Origin: Serripes groenlandicus
Lineage: Eukaryota; Mollusca; Bivalvia; Cardiida; Cardiidae
Reading direction: 5' to 3'
Length of the DNA stretch: 64,000 nt
Assembly (NCBI GenBank): GCA_031761405.1
Contig: JASEVX010000013.1
Location: forward strand, 49,136,228-49,200,227
The position numbers were made by a program, and so were the translations under genes. This document shows positions 53,406-64,000 of the stretch, piece by piece (the stretch's first letter is position 1; every line of letters starts with the position of its first letter). A model generated the notes under the pieces. It was not told the origin of the DNA. It saw only the letters and a program-made list of their open reading frames with translations, and ran no database searches.

Positions 53406-54327
53406 TCCCTTCAAAATGCCTGATTGCCCACTTTCTTACGTCTAATCTCAAATACACTCGTACAAAATGCTAGAAATCCAGCCCAACATAGTTTGTTCAT
53501 AGGACGGTTACCATCAACAGGACGTTTTCATCTGCACGGCTCGGAAATGAACCCCACCTGATTTTGAAGTCACGCGGCACTATTTTGTCTTGTACGTTTA
53601 GAATTACATATTAGACGCGTCTGGCGTTTTGGGGGTCTTACAATCTCATTTAAATCAATCCTTTACTTCGCTGCAGTATATATATGATGAGTGCCTATTA
53701 CAGGTCGTTTCAGATTGACCTTTGCGTCAGCCAATCGGATTGTCGCCTACCAAATCGATAGGTATCAACATGGGAGATGACCCAGATAAATAACCGAGAT
53801 AAATAAACAAGATACATAACCGAGATAGTGAAGCGTTTATTGTCTCGAGTGTTCCGTCTGTATTGAAACAACGAATATTTAATGTCAGTATGCATAGGGG
53901 CAATTCGAGATGACCTTTTATGCGAAGTCGTCAGGTCCTTTATACGTACAACGACGTATTTAGTTCAGATTTTAATGAGATTGGGGATCTTATTGATTTT
54001 CCTGTTTGGCGTCATTTTGTCCTGATTTTAAATTAGAGTGGGTATCTTTCAATTGATTTTCAGGCGTCATTTGAAGCTACGTTGACGTCGAACACATCCA
54101 GTGTGTTTGTCAGAAGATGTATTAAACGGAAGGTGAAGACTGTGTGGATATACAGGCTCACCTTAGTTGTCACTGTACGCAAATGCAATACTGGATAGGA
54201 CTCCAAATCAACAGGCGTTCTTACTTAGTACCTTTCTTATAAGTCTTCTATATATACTTTCATATTTAAACTTTAACCCACTGAATTCATTTTTTCTGTA
54301 ATCGAAATCAAATGAATATTAATAGGG
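53406..54327. other. Spacer, no element recognised
   Basis: Short frames only. TTGTCGCCTACCAAATCG and TAGGGGCAATTCGAGATGACC have weaker echoes near 60870 and 60950, so part may be an old dispersed repeat. Confidence 0.45.
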
Positions 54328-54515
54328 TCGCCGCTGTCAACAATGGTTCAGTTATACCAGGGCTTTTCCTATGTAACGTGAGTCTTACCTCTAAACTCCC
54401 AGGGAGACGAAGCAAGTTCCTACCATCTTTAAAATATGTGGTATGACTCGACCGGGGCCCGGATCCGCCCCCTCACACATTCGAGGCGGACGTTCTACGA
54501 TTAAACCGCGGGGCG
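54328..54515 (-). mobile_element. tRNA-derived SINE, diverged
   Basis: GTCGCCGCTGTCAACAATGG tail side; head on the minus strand includes GTTTAATCGTAGAACGTCC near 54490-54510. Confidence 0.6.
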
Positions 54516-54595
54516 GTTTGTTCCATTTAGATCATGCATCATCGATGTACGGGATGATCTTAAACTATGTGTATCGTATAGTAGGAGTAGAAGTT

Positions 54596-54899
<304 letters not shown>

Positions 54900-54925
54900 A
54901 TTTAAGTGATAAGTAAAACAAGTTA

Positions 54926-55041
54926 TATATACAATAGATTCATACAATAGTATATATACAATAGATTCATACAATAGTATATATACAATAGATTCATACA
55001 ATAGTATATATACAATAGATTCATACAATAGTATATATACA
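54926..55041. repeat. 27-bp tandem repeat
   Basis: About four units of AATAGATTCATACAATAG plus TATATATAC, directly after the (TAG)n tract. Confidence 0.95.
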
Positions 55042-55754
55042 ATTCATATTTGTAATCAAAAATTGTACATAATTGCATCTAGGTCAAATTACGCCAGATA
55101 CATCCGCTGTCATGTTGATCTACACTCAAATAGTCGCTACAAAAACACTTTGTTTGCGTAGAAATGAATGTATACCATCACCAGAATGCATTGAATATAT
55201 ATATGAAATTGAGTTTAAAATCATTGTAAATGTGTATAGGATGCACTGGAAATTATTCATTTGATATCTTTTAGTAGTTTGACCTTGTATGAAAGAGAAT
55301 GCTAAACACCGGTTTGTCCGGGCCCGATTTGGTCCAAAATGACGGTACCCATTTTCGCCTGGTGATTTCTTTCTTGTATAATGCATGACCCCCATTTTCT
55401 TTGGATTGTTTTAAAGCTTAGAGGTAACTCTTTTCAATAATATATGGTGTTCTACATGAGAAATGCTTAGAAAGTGTGACAATTGAGGACTGAAACTGGT
55501 CGATTTACATGGAAACAAAGAAGTAATTTATTATAACCTATACGTTATGGTTGATTTTTCTCCAACACGGCTGCAATGCAAACATCTAAGAGAGTACGAA
55601 GAAATGTGACATATTGTATTCGAACAAACTACGAAACCTGGCTATACAATAAATACGTGATAAACTTCATAGTTATCGTTATTTTATTGTGTTTCAATCA
55701 ATTTCTTATTACGGTATGTCTATCACAAGTTTCCCCCTGTGTAATAATTAATAA
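55042..55754. other. Spacer, nothing recognised
   Basis: No tRNA, repeat end or convincing coding frame found. Confidence 0.5.
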
Positions 55755-56010
55755 CAATTGACGCTTTCTGACCCCTTTAGCCTGAGAGAATTCAATTTAT
55801 ATTTTAATCTAATTTGATAATATCTAGACGAAAGTATGGGAAATTGCCATTTGTGAATGTATAACTATTGAATATATGTAAAAAACATAGTGACACGAGG
55901 AGAAATTGCTCAATATCAGCAGCTTCTCACTTTTCCAAAATCTTTTCAACGGTTGTCTGCTGCAGAGTCGTCCGTAAATGTTTTTATGCGGGAAAAATTG
56001 ACGCTTGTTG
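55755..56010. mobile_element. Family A MITE, decayed
   Basis: GACGCTTTCTGACCCC, AGTGACACGAGGAGAAATTG, GTCTGCTGCAGAGTCG, ATGCGGGAAAA. TTGACGCTT(T/G)(C/T)TGACCCC is repeated at 55757 and 55997. Confidence 0.5.
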
Positions 56011-56149
56011 ACCCCTTTAGATAGGCAGAATTGAAATTGTATTTTAGTATAAAGTTTAATCAAACATCACCTGCGTAAAAGAAAAATGGAATAGAAGATA
56101 ATAATTGTTCGTTTCGTTGTAAGATGAGATGCAAGATTTTCACATGAAT

Positions 56150-56790
56150 GAGCCCCAATAGGGACATGTCATGAGTCAAATACCTCTCTGCTTGTTGGAA
56201 AGGTGTTTTATGCCGTTTTCAACAGCGAGAGTCAAATACCTTTTTTGTTTGAGATGTAAGATCTCTACATGAGTGAGACCCAGCTAGGGACATTGGCTAT
56301 ATCATGAGTCAAATATCTCTTTTGTTTGAGATGTAAGATCTCTACATGAGTGAGACCCAGATAGGGACATTGGCTATATCATGAGTCAAATATCTCTTTT
56401 GTTTGAGATGTAAGATCTCTACATGAGTGAGACCCAGATAGGGACATTGGCTATATCATGAGTCAAATATCTCTTTTGTTTGAGATGTAAGATCTCTACA
56501 TGAGTGAGACCCAGATAGGGACATTGGCTATATCATGAGTCAAATATCTCTTTTGTTTGAGATGTAAGATCTCTACATGAGTGAGACCCAGATAGGGACA
56601 TTGGCTATATCATGAGTCAAATATCTCTTTTGTTTGAGATGTAAGATCTCTACATGAGTGTGCCCCTATAGGGACATTGGCTATATCATGAGTCAAATAT
56701 CTCTTTTGTTTGAGATGTAAGATCTCTACATGAGTGTGCCCCTATAGGGACATTGGCTATATCATGAGTCAAATACCTCGTTTGATTTGT
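56150..56790. repeat. 77-bp tandem array
   Basis: About seven units of 77 bp (GGGACATTGGCTATATCATG, GTTTGAGATGTAAGATCTC), starts at 56287, 56364 and every 77 bp, with diverged edge units. Two late units read GTGTGCCCCTATA instead of GTGAGACCCAGATA. It is bounded by SINE pieces. Confidence 0.96.
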
Positions 56791-56794
56791 TTGA

Positions 56795-57020
56795 AAGGTG
56801 TTTTAAGCCCCTTTCAACAGTATTCCGGTTATATCACGGTGTTTCATGGATACACCTTACTAGCCTTGTGGTTTATCCTAACACCGATGCATATGTCGAA
56901 ATGCTATACCCGTAACCCCTTGAGCGACATGGTAAGAACCCACAACTGTCACAAGGTTTTTGTTATGACCCGACTGGGAATCGAACCATCGTGTCCCGTT
57001 CTATAGGCGGACGGTGTGTG
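56795..57020 (-). mobile_element. tRNA-derived SINE
   Basis: Minus strand. B-box-like GGTTCGATTCCCAG near 56970-56990, tail side ATATCACGGTGTTTCATGG. Confidence 0.7.
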
Positions 57021-57025
57021 TCAGG

Positions 57026-57245
57026 CTACTTTCAACACTTTTTCAGTTATATCAAGCGGGGCCTTCAGTGTAAATTAAGTTATCAGTTCTACTGGTCCAT
57101 TTATTCTGATACGGGCGAGTCAGTCGTAATGTTAGTATCGCACTCCTGAGATCCAAAGAGCCATTACAACCATTTAAAAGGTATATTGTATAACCCAGCC
57201 GCGGATCGAACCCTGGGGTCCCGTCCCCAATGCGGACGTTCTTAA
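57026..57245 (-). mobile_element. tRNA-derived SINE
   Basis: Minus strand. GGGTTCGATCCGCGG B box near 57200-57215; tail side TTTCAGTTATATCAAGCGGG. Confidence 0.7.
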
Positions 57246-57399
57246 AGATAGCTATTTTGGTGATGACGAATTGAAATTAAACGTCGATCTTACATCTAAA
57301 GAACCCAACTCGGGTCATTCACTTTTTCCGATGATTGACAGAAGTCAATGTGACTAGCGACATTCTTAATTCACAAATGGGCAAAATAGTGTACTATGG

Positions 57400-57515
57400 A
57401 AGATAGCCAGTTGCCTGGGGAAAATGTTGTATGGAACACTTGTGAAAGAAAGCGTAACGAGAAGTATTCGCCGTGATATTAGACATTTCGTTGCAAATCG
57501 CGTTAAACCTTATCT
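57400..57515 (+). mobile_element. SINE 3' fragment
   Basis: AGATAGCCAGTTGCCTGGGG, then TTCGCCGTGATATTAGAC and AAATCGCGTTAAACC. Confidence 0.6.
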
Positions 57516-57897
57516 TTATTCGATCGATCAATATATATTCATAAACGATTAATAGTCGAAATTTGTTTTTGTTTGTTCAGATTTCACATGAGAGGACAAG
57601 TTGTTATTAGGATAAACTAAATGTAATTGCCTCGAATACTTTACGGTTGTGATTGTTTAAAGAAACCTCTCAATTGTGATACCATTGAAAAGAAATTCAT
57701 GCTTCCTGATTTAAGTTTGTATTTGAATAACGTCGTATTTCAGTTTATTTCAGTTTATTTCATGGTATTAACTATTCGTGCCTTATAACATAAGCTTATG
57801 TTCAAGTTTATTACAACATCAGAATAAAATAGCGTCGATTTCTCTTGCATCAAATTTCTCTTGATGACATGAACATGTTTGATAAAGACATGTTTTG

Positions 57898-58215
57898 GGT
57901 TTATTGGGGGTTTAACATTATTTCAGTTATATCTAGGCGGCAATAAACTGATTCATGATCCCCGGGGAATCAAACAAGTACGAATATAGTAATATAACTG
58001 AAATGCTGTTGAAAACGGCGTAAAACCCAAATAACCCAAATAAAACAAAACGAAAAACGTGATTTCGGCCAACCACTACACGGCTAGGTCGGGTTTAAGC
58101 TATACAACAATGAACTTTTCATAGCCTTGTACCGGTTCATCAACCAAGGATCAAATAAGTGTTCTGCCGCAGTGATATAGCTGATATTTTGTTGAAATTA
58201 CGATGTAAAACAAAA
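57898..58215. mobile_element. Three SINE tail fragments
   Basis: A minus piece (GGGGGTTTAACATTATTTCAG, 57905), a plus piece (GTTGAAAACGGCGTAAAACC, about 58008) and a second plus piece ending at TACGATGTAAAACAAAAC. Confidence 0.55.
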
Positions 58216-58596
58216 CAGAAAACTAACTAACCCATTCGGGAACTAGACTGAAGAAGATTCGACACGAATGACATAGATCAATAGAAAACAAAAGGCGGGT
58301 AATTTCCTAGAACTATCTATCAATAAATCAGTAGTAAATTAGAACAATCAAAAACACCATCTCGCGTGCAGGGCCGTAATAATAAACCGAAAACTCCGGC
58401 GTTTGGCTGCGACTCAACACCAAGTCTCGTGAATTATCGCGCAATAAGGACGCGTAAACAACGTTAAATATGCATCGTGGCCGGGTCACGTGGTATTTTA
58501 TGTCGGAAAGTCACCGATAATTAGAACCTTTTAATTAATGGATATTTCGTTAAATAACTAATGCTTAGTGCACAATGATCGCTTTTGTGTTTTTAA

Positions 58597-58815
58597 CCAT
58601 TTCCCTGATATAGACGATTTCTGACGTCTCTGCAGCAGACGGCTTTTTGAAAACAGTGACAAGAGAAGAAATTGCTCAAAACCAGCAATTTCTCCTTTTG
58701 CCACAATGTTTTCCACTTTTAGTCATAGGTTATCCATTCAATTACAGAGATTTTCTATCCTTTGACAACATATGTTCAAAGTCGTCTGCATCAGAATTGT
58801 CGTATGAGGGAAAGG
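58597..58815. mobile_element. Family A MITE
   Basis: TTAA at 58593-58596, left CATTTCCCTGATATAGACG, right TATGAGGGAAAGGGTTTA; hairpin present. Confidence 0.8.
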
Positions 58816-58969
58816 GTTTAGTTCATTGTCCTTTTAGCTTTTTCAAACTCTGTTTAACGGGAAACATCATAGCTGGGATCCAGGAAAACAAACCTTTCAT
58901 GTGTTTTATGAAAATGTCGACAAAGATTGGTTTGCGTACCAATGCCAACTGCTTAAAATCTCTCCATTT

Positions 58970-59088
58970 GCCACAATGTTTTCTGCTCTATTAGATAATT
59001 AAATCTTCCTTCATAAATATTTTGCATATTTTTTCTTGATTTATTCAAAGATGTCTGTGGAGGATTTGTTATATAAAGGAAAGGGTTG
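58970..59088. mobile_element. Family A fragment
   Basis: TTGCCACAATGTTTTCTGC to AAGGAAAGGGTTGA; left half missing. Confidence 0.5.
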
Positions 59089-59317
59089 ATACAATAAATG
59101 TACGCAATGATAATGTACATCTTTGCTCAAAGGATGTCATGGGTCAGGCAAATAGTATCGAGAGATAGGAAGATTAAATACATGTAATTACTGTTGACAG
59201 CATGCGTTCATGCAAGAACAAAGTGGTTTTAATGGTCTTGCTGGAGTTGAATTGTCCCGTCATTAGGGTATATGCAAGAAATTGCACTCAACATTGTTAG
59301 CATATGTTTGTTTGTTT

Positions 59318-59545
59318 GAACGGTTGTTGACGTCGCTTTCAACTTTTAACAGCATTTCAGTCATATCTTGGTAAATTAAAAGTACTACCGGTATTATTTA
59401 TCCTGACACAGAAACATCATTAGTAATGCTATTCGCACACTTCTACGCGCCAATAAGGGAAGCCATGTTTACCATGTTTAAAGTATTTGGTATGCATCGA
59501 CCGGTACCACGTCGTTGGTGGAGTGGTATAGCGTCCGTTCATGGT
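59318..59545. mobile_element. SINE, diverged, interrupted
   Basis: Tail-like GTCGCTTTCAACTTTTAACAG, a body remnant, and a + strand head TTGGTGGAGTGGTATAGCGT; the head is cut by the SINE at 59557. Confidence 0.55.
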
Positions 59546-59556
59546 CGCCAAATGGC

Positions 59557-59685
59557 TTTGTTTGTTTGTTTTGTTTGTTTGGAGTTTAACGCCGCTTTCA
59601 ACAGCTTTGGTCATATCACGGCGGTCAGTGCACCTACCCATGTTTTCCTGGCTTTCACACACCAGTACTTACACAACATTCTTTT
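59557..59685 (-). mobile_element. 5'-truncated SINE with 11-bp target duplication
   Basis: Minus strand with a CAAA-type tail (TTTGTTTGTTTTGTTTGTTT on +) and TTTAACGCCGCTTTCAACAG. CGCCAAATGGC lies at 59546-59556 and 59686-59696. Confidence 0.85.
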
Positions 59686-59734
59686 CGCCAAATGGCATTA
59701 ATGCCGAGCGCGAGGGTAAACAACGTCATAAAAG

Positions 59735-59950
59735 TCAAGGAATAGCGTCCGCCTTGGGTGCGGGAGGTCGTGGGTTTGTTCCCCGACCGGGTCATACCAA
59801 AGCCTTTAAAACAAATGATTGTAATGGCTTCCCTCCTTGGCGCTAAGAGTTGTGGGATTATGCTTACGACTGACTGACTGGCTCGTGTCAGGATAAATGA
59901 ACTAGTATTATTGGTAACTTACCCAGGAAACGCCGTGATATAAGTGAAAG
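59735..59950 (+). mobile_element. tRNA-derived SINE
   Basis: GAATAGCGTCCGCCTTGGG, GGGTTTGTTCCCCG, CCTCCTTGGCGCTAAGAG, AGGAAACGCCGTGATATAAG; tail lost. Confidence 0.7.
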
Positions 59951-60039
59951 ATGAATCGACCGGCATCTGTACCTAGGAGTAAAACATCGACATATGGGAG
60001 TAGAAGTTCGAGATCGTTTATGAATATTAAAAGAAAATA

Positions 60040-60150
60040 TATTCCCGCGTACAACCAATCTACAGAGGACAACTTTGCAAAAATCGGCGAAAGGAGAGAT
60101 TTGTCAATATGAACGATCTCCCCCTTTGCCACAATGTGTCAAAAAGTCGC
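60040..60150. mobile_element. Family A fragment
   Basis: CTACAGAGGACAACTTTGC, hairpin GGAGAGATTTGTC/GAACGATCTCCCCC, CGCCTGCTGCATG. Confidence 0.5.
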
Positions 60151-60284
60151 CTGCTGCATGTCGGTAAATTGTTCAATGATAAATGATTCGGTTCGACCAT
60201 TTCGTTCCCCGTTTCCTTGACATCTGTAAATGTATATTGTAGAGGCACCATATGTTGCTTCAATTGGTGGTAAAGCTTTTACCC

Positions 60285-60492
60285 TTTCCCTCATATAAAC
60301 AAATCTCTTGCAAACGACTTTAATAATGTCTTTGCAAAAATATGGAAAATCTCCATATTTATAAATGTACGTGTAATTATTGAAAAAGAGTTGAAAGCAT
60401 TGTAGCAAAATGAGATATTGCACATAATGAGCAATTTCTTCATTTTACACAATGTTTAAGAGAAGAAAACGTCTGCGTCTGCAATTGGAAAA
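60285..60492. mobile_element. Family A MITE, diverged
   Basis: CCCTTTCCCTCATATAAAC left, hairpin GAGATATTGC/GAGCAATTTC, right CAATTGGAAAAGTG. Confidence 0.6.
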
Positions 60493-60496
60493 GTGT

Positions 60497-61386
60497 TACG
60501 AACGTTCTAGACCGGCGCGGTTCGAATGAAACATTAATGAACGCCCATTTCATGCGCCATATTGATCAAGGTCGATAAGAACGCTTGGTTTTTGAAAGGA
60601 CAAAAATCAATCGTCTATTCAAAGTGATCTCATCGTATCCATTCATTCCACTGTTCGTATGGGTTTTTAGAAGCCCCATCGGTATTTTGTGAAATAACTA
60701 ATTACTAGGTATGGGAATTCTTCACCCCCTTTTCCAGCCGAGAAGCGTTTGTGTTTATGACAATCTAATTAAAACCAGACCTTAACTTTGCAGCAGAAAC
60801 AAACGCTTGTGAATATCGTCTGACTGCCTAGTACAGGTCGTCTTTGATTGAACTTTACATCAGCCAATCAAATTGTCTGCTACATAATCGTCAGTCATCA
60901 ACACGACAGATAACGAGTACTTCGAATGTATAGAATCTTATAATGTTTAGGATCAATTCGAGACCACCTTTTGAGACATTCGACTATAACGAGTAATTAA
61001 ATTCCCAAAAAGTCAATATGAATGCATTGGTTGTACGATTTTCTGACGACACGATCCGAATATCCGTAACCGATTGTAACACTTTCGGCAATCGGTCGTT
61101 TTATCCCAAGGTTCCTACCACCACGTTCTATCACAAGTTAATGGTTTAGACAGAGTACTTTTCTATATAAATAAAGTATGCCAACACACACACACACAAA
61201 CACACGTATAGTTCTAGACTATTGCTATAATGTAATTTGATCGATCGTAATTGCCTGTAATTGCAAAGCCCCCGAATGTTGCTTTTCGTGCGATGTGACC
61301 CAAATTATTCTAATGCAACGTCGGAAATGGTACTTATTTCAACTTTCCAAAGAATCGTCTCTATCACAATGATAGCATGAGCCTGG
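60497..61386. other. Spacer, nothing recognised
   Basis: Includes a short CA-rich run near 61185. No gene, tRNA or element end recognised. Confidence 0.5.
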
Positions 61387-61410
61387 GACGACTAATACGT
61401 ATTAGTCGTC
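61387..61410. repeat. 24-bp perfect palindrome
   Basis: GACGACTAATAC and its complement meet without a loop. CCTGG and CTCAGG lie further out on either side, so it may be the core of an eroded MITE. Confidence 0.7.
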
Positions 61411-61779
61411 TCAGCATGAGCTCAGGTTTGATAATAAATCGTTTCAAGAACACAATGGTTAGCATTAGTGTCCCGAGTTAGTCATTGATTTATTGGTGGT
61501 ATCATGTCCAAAGTGCCAACGAGGGGCAGAAAGCAGTCGCAATTTTGGTTTCGTTATAATTAGACCGTACTTCAATAGGCAGAACCATGATGACTGAATG
61601 TTGAAAGGTGTTGATCACGGGTTTCAGTTTACAGAATGTCGAGTATGTTACACCTACGACAGTCCGATTAAAACTCGCCTGCCATCCTTTCTTGTATGCA
61701 GCATCAGCAACAAACGAAATTTGAAGAAATAATTGTTATATGATTTTGCGCGGTCGGATCGTTTTACCGCTTCGGTTAT

Positions 61780-62010
61780 GTATTGGTTTAGCGTCCGTCT
61801 CGAGTGCGAGAGGTAAATGGTTTGAACCCTTTGCCGCCAGGTCATACCAAAGACTGTACATACTGTAGTAACGGCTTGCCCTCCTTAGCGCTCGGGGTTG
61901 TGGTGTTAGCATTACAACTGACTGGCTGATGTCAGGATATATAGACCGGTAGTTGGCCTACTGGTAAATTTCCAAGGAATTGCCGCGATAATACTAAAAA
62001 CATATTGGAA
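61780..62010 (+). mobile_element. tRNA-derived SINE
   Basis: ATTGGTTTAGCGTCCGTCTC head, TTTGAACCCTTTGCCG B-box remnant, CCTCCTTAGCGCTCGGGG, decayed tail AATTGCCGCGATAATAC. Confidence 0.68.
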
Positions 62011-62091
62011 GAGGCGTAGAAACAGCCTGATACACCCTCATAGCACTATATACGTGTTTGGCCATATGTAGTGTAAATAAATGATTAAGAA

Positions 62092-62340
62092 CCCCTTCCC
62101 ACTAGCAGACGAATGTTAACGCCTCTCTGTATTAGACGAATTTTGAAAATAGTGTGGCAACAGGAGAAATTATTCACGATGAGCAATTTCTTCATTTGCA
62201 ACACTATTTCAACTGTATCTAATTATAAAACTTTTAATTTCTGTTTTGATTTTCTATGTTTTTGTCAGTATGTAGATCTTTTTTCAAAGTCGTCTGCTGC
62301 AGATATGTTATATGTAAGAAATGGTGAAATGGTGAAATCC
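62092..62340. mobile_element. Family A MITE, diverged
   Basis: CCCCTTCCCACTAGCAGACG left, hairpin AGGAGAAATTATTC/GAGCAATTTCTTC, AAGTCGTCTGCTGCAGATA right; end eroded. Confidence 0.6.
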
Positions 62341-62358
62341 CCGTTTCGATATTATTAA

Positions 62359-62569
62359 CACTTTACCTCATATAAATCTTTCTGACGCCTCTGCAGCAGA
62401 CGGCTTTTTGAAAACATAGTGACAAAAGAAGAAATTGCACAAAACGTGCAATTTCTCCTTTTGCCACAATGTTTTTAACTTTTTGAGGTTATCCATTCAA
62501 TTACGGAGATTTTTTTGACAAAATGCGTTCAAAGTCGTCTGCTGCGGAATTGCCGTATGAGGGAAAGGG
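62359..62569. mobile_element. Family A MITE
   Basis: TTAA at 62355-62358 and 62570-62573; left CACTTTACCTCATATAA, hairpin AGAAATTGCACAAAACGTGC. Confidence 0.82.
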
Positions 62570-62755
62570 TTAAAGATGGATGGTCGTTCAACTAGAACGG
62601 CAACGTGATCTGTAGATTCCTGCCGATATATACATCTAGAGCAACATTGGGTTACATTAAGGCGGACAGGGATTGCTCAGGGAGGCAGTACTTCGCTAGT
62701 CTGTACGCAGATGCAAACGGGATGCACACATTACAAGACGAGACTTAGATAGGCT

Positions 62756-62841
62756 AAATATTTACATCCTCGGTACCCAGGCTATTCATAAAAGATCATA
62801 TATTTTATGAATAGCCTGGGTCCTGAGGATGAATATTTACA
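62756..62841. repeat. Long hairpin, arms about 39 bp
   Basis: TAAATATTTACATCCTCGG with ACCCAGGCTATTCATAAAA pairs across a 9-nt loop (GATCATATA) with the right arm, with few mismatches. Either a MITE or a pre-miRNA-like fold. Confidence 0.75.
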
Positions 62842-62920
62842 ATTGCATATAAAATACCTTTCTATGAAACACGACACATTTGATAAATTAAATCCATCAC
62901 CTTACGTTAATGAATTAGAC

Positions 62921-63105
62921 GGCCGTGCCCCGGTAACTCAGTCGGTAACGACGTCGCTTATCAATCCAGGGGTTGTTAGGCTAGTTCGAACGCCAGCTCG
63001 ACCAACATTTGGCTAAAAGTCAATTATGTTGTGAAAAAAAGCCAGGAAAGCCGTGATATGACTGAATAGTTTTGCTGAAACGACGTTAAACCCCAAAACC
63101 CAATC
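62921..63105 (+). mobile_element. tRNA-derived SINE
   Basis: Head GCCCCGGTAACTCAGTCGGT (as in the 12709 SINE), AGTTCGAACGCCAG B box, then AAAGCCGTGATATGACTG, GACGTTAAACCCC and a CCCAATCAATG tail. Confidence 0.78.
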
Positions 63106-63111
63106 AATGAA

Positions 63112-63856
63112 TAATAAACACAATACATTTCATCTAATATTTTAATTTTTAAGACGGTTACTTCCCTTGATTATAAAGTCGCCATTTATAATACAAAACT
63201 AGTTTGTCAGGATCGAGTCTTATTGTTTTCACTGGTAATGTTTTACTTATTATGCACTGCAGATTTAAAGTATATTCTTCAAACAAGCACACAACTGTTA
63301 AATGAACATGTTCTTTTAAAGAAATGATGCGTTGTGCATCGGTTATCAATGATCCATTTTAACCAAATTGTTTAACAAACCCGAACTAGCGAACTGCAAA
63401 CGAAAGCTATTTTTTATTTTAACGACTACAAGCTGCCAATAAAGAAAACGTTCATATTTATTATATATCATGGATACACTGTAGAGCATTTGAAAATATT
63501 TGAAAAGTGAGACGAGAGGGAAACTTATTTATTTCTATGTAACATACCCAAATTATATTAACAAAGTAGTTTCGGTTCATTATAGTATTACACGAAATTG
63601 AAATCACATTCTTTCCAGAACAGTGTTTTTGTTTTGTTTTAATATCATTATTTCGAACCTTATGGCAGCAAAAGCATTCTCACACATTTATATTCAGTTG
63701 ATAATGAATTATTTATATCTTTGAAAAATGTAGAAGATTTCCCTATTTACAAAAAAGAAAGATTACATTTATTTTCCCAGTAGAAATTAATTATAGTCCA
63801 AGGGAGGTAAATGTTACAAAGATATTCAGAAATTGTAGTTATTACCTACCTTTGTT
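63112..63856. other. Spacer with one unassigned frame
   Basis: AT-rich. A 63-codon minus-strand frame (63158-63349) has no recognised family; probably chance or a remnant. Confidence 0.4.
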
Positions 63857-63860
63857 TTAA

Positions 63861-64000
63861 CCCTTGTTCCCACGTTTAACCTTTCACACATACAACAATT
63901 CTGCCATATATGACAAATCTGCAGCAGACGACTTTGAACATATTTTGTCAAAAAATATAAAATCTCTATATTAAATTGAATGGATAACCTATGACTAAAA
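63861..64000. mobile_element. Family A MITE, cut by window end
   Basis: TTAA at 63857-63860 and again at 63877-63880 (CCTTTCACACATACAACA); GCAGCAGACGACTTTGAAC follows, so an A copy begins here and leaves the window. A duplicated left end is possible. Confidence 0.75.

Noticed and set aside
61185..61206. CA microsatellite as a notable repeat
   Set aside because: Only about ten irregular dinucleotides; unremarkable.
61780..61860. Functional tRNA at the SINE head (likewise 4868, 12920-12989, 50920-50968, 51451, 62921)
   Set aside because: A- and B-box-like motifs are present but stems do not close, and SINE bodies follow; these are tRNA-derived SINE heads.
63158..63349. 63-codon minus-strand frame as a gene
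   Set aside because: No recognised motif, no splice or promoter context, and a length expected by chance in AT-rich DNA.

Overview
The window is non-coding, AT-rich animal DNA, most likely from a bivalve mollusc (probably a heterodont clam). The clues are tRNA-derived SINEs ending in a 'GGCGTTAAAC' tail, hundreds of bases of diverged MITEs, and a mollusc-like non-LTR retrotransposon fragment. The organism is an inference; no host protein gene can be supported. The only functional genes I can defend are RNA genes: 16 full-length tRNA-Gln genes (anticodons TTG and CTG, all on the + strand), one tRNA-Gln cut by an assembly gap, two full-length variants that look decayed, and at least a dozen tRNA-Gln pseudogenes.

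Layout. 1-1.8 kb: a 29-bp minisatellite and a 26-bp array that grew inside a MITE. 1.75-18.14 kb: copy 1 of a large direct duplication, holding MITEs, SINEs, a few tRNA-Gln genes, a 5'-truncated retrotransposon and a 29-bp array. 18144-18343: exactly 200 N. 18.47-36.2 kb: copy 2 of the same duplication in the same order. It differs by array lengths, a SINE insertion, a 42-bp in-frame change in the retrotransposon ORF and many single-base indels confined to about 18.5-26.4 kb. A gap of fixed size between two direct copies suggests unpurged haplotypes as strongly as a real tandem duplication. 36.2-44.5 kb: the dense tRNA-Gln cluster, 12 intact genes, built largely from repeated CTG-TTG doublets. 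44.5-64 kb: no tRNA genes; MITEs, SINEs, a 44-bp array, a (TAG)n tract, a 27-bp array, a 77-bp array and several perfect palindromes.

Mobile-element families named here. A: TTAA-flanked MITE of about 220 bp, ends CCCTTTCC, with an internal hairpin; over 35 copies or fragments. E: TTAA-flanked MITE with ends CTCTTTC, of similar type. B: foldback MITE with ends CGAGGGCTTGGCGTGAAAC. C: about 260-bp MITE with ends ATGAGCCGT. D: CAGGGAC-ended elements with 7-bp target duplications, 505 bp long or reduced to 40 and 20 bp. F: about 195-bp MITE with ends CAGAG, a 6-bp target duplication and a long palindromic core. A Tc1/mariner-type MITE, a nested GCGTAGCT-ended MITE (G) and several tRNA-derived SINEs are also present. 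Paralogous tRNA units supply empty sites that confirm some insertions.

The most unusual signals are the ultra-short D elements with exact 7-bp target duplications, the growth of satellite arrays from MITE interiors, and the tRNA-Gln-only array with a compensatory acceptor-stem change.
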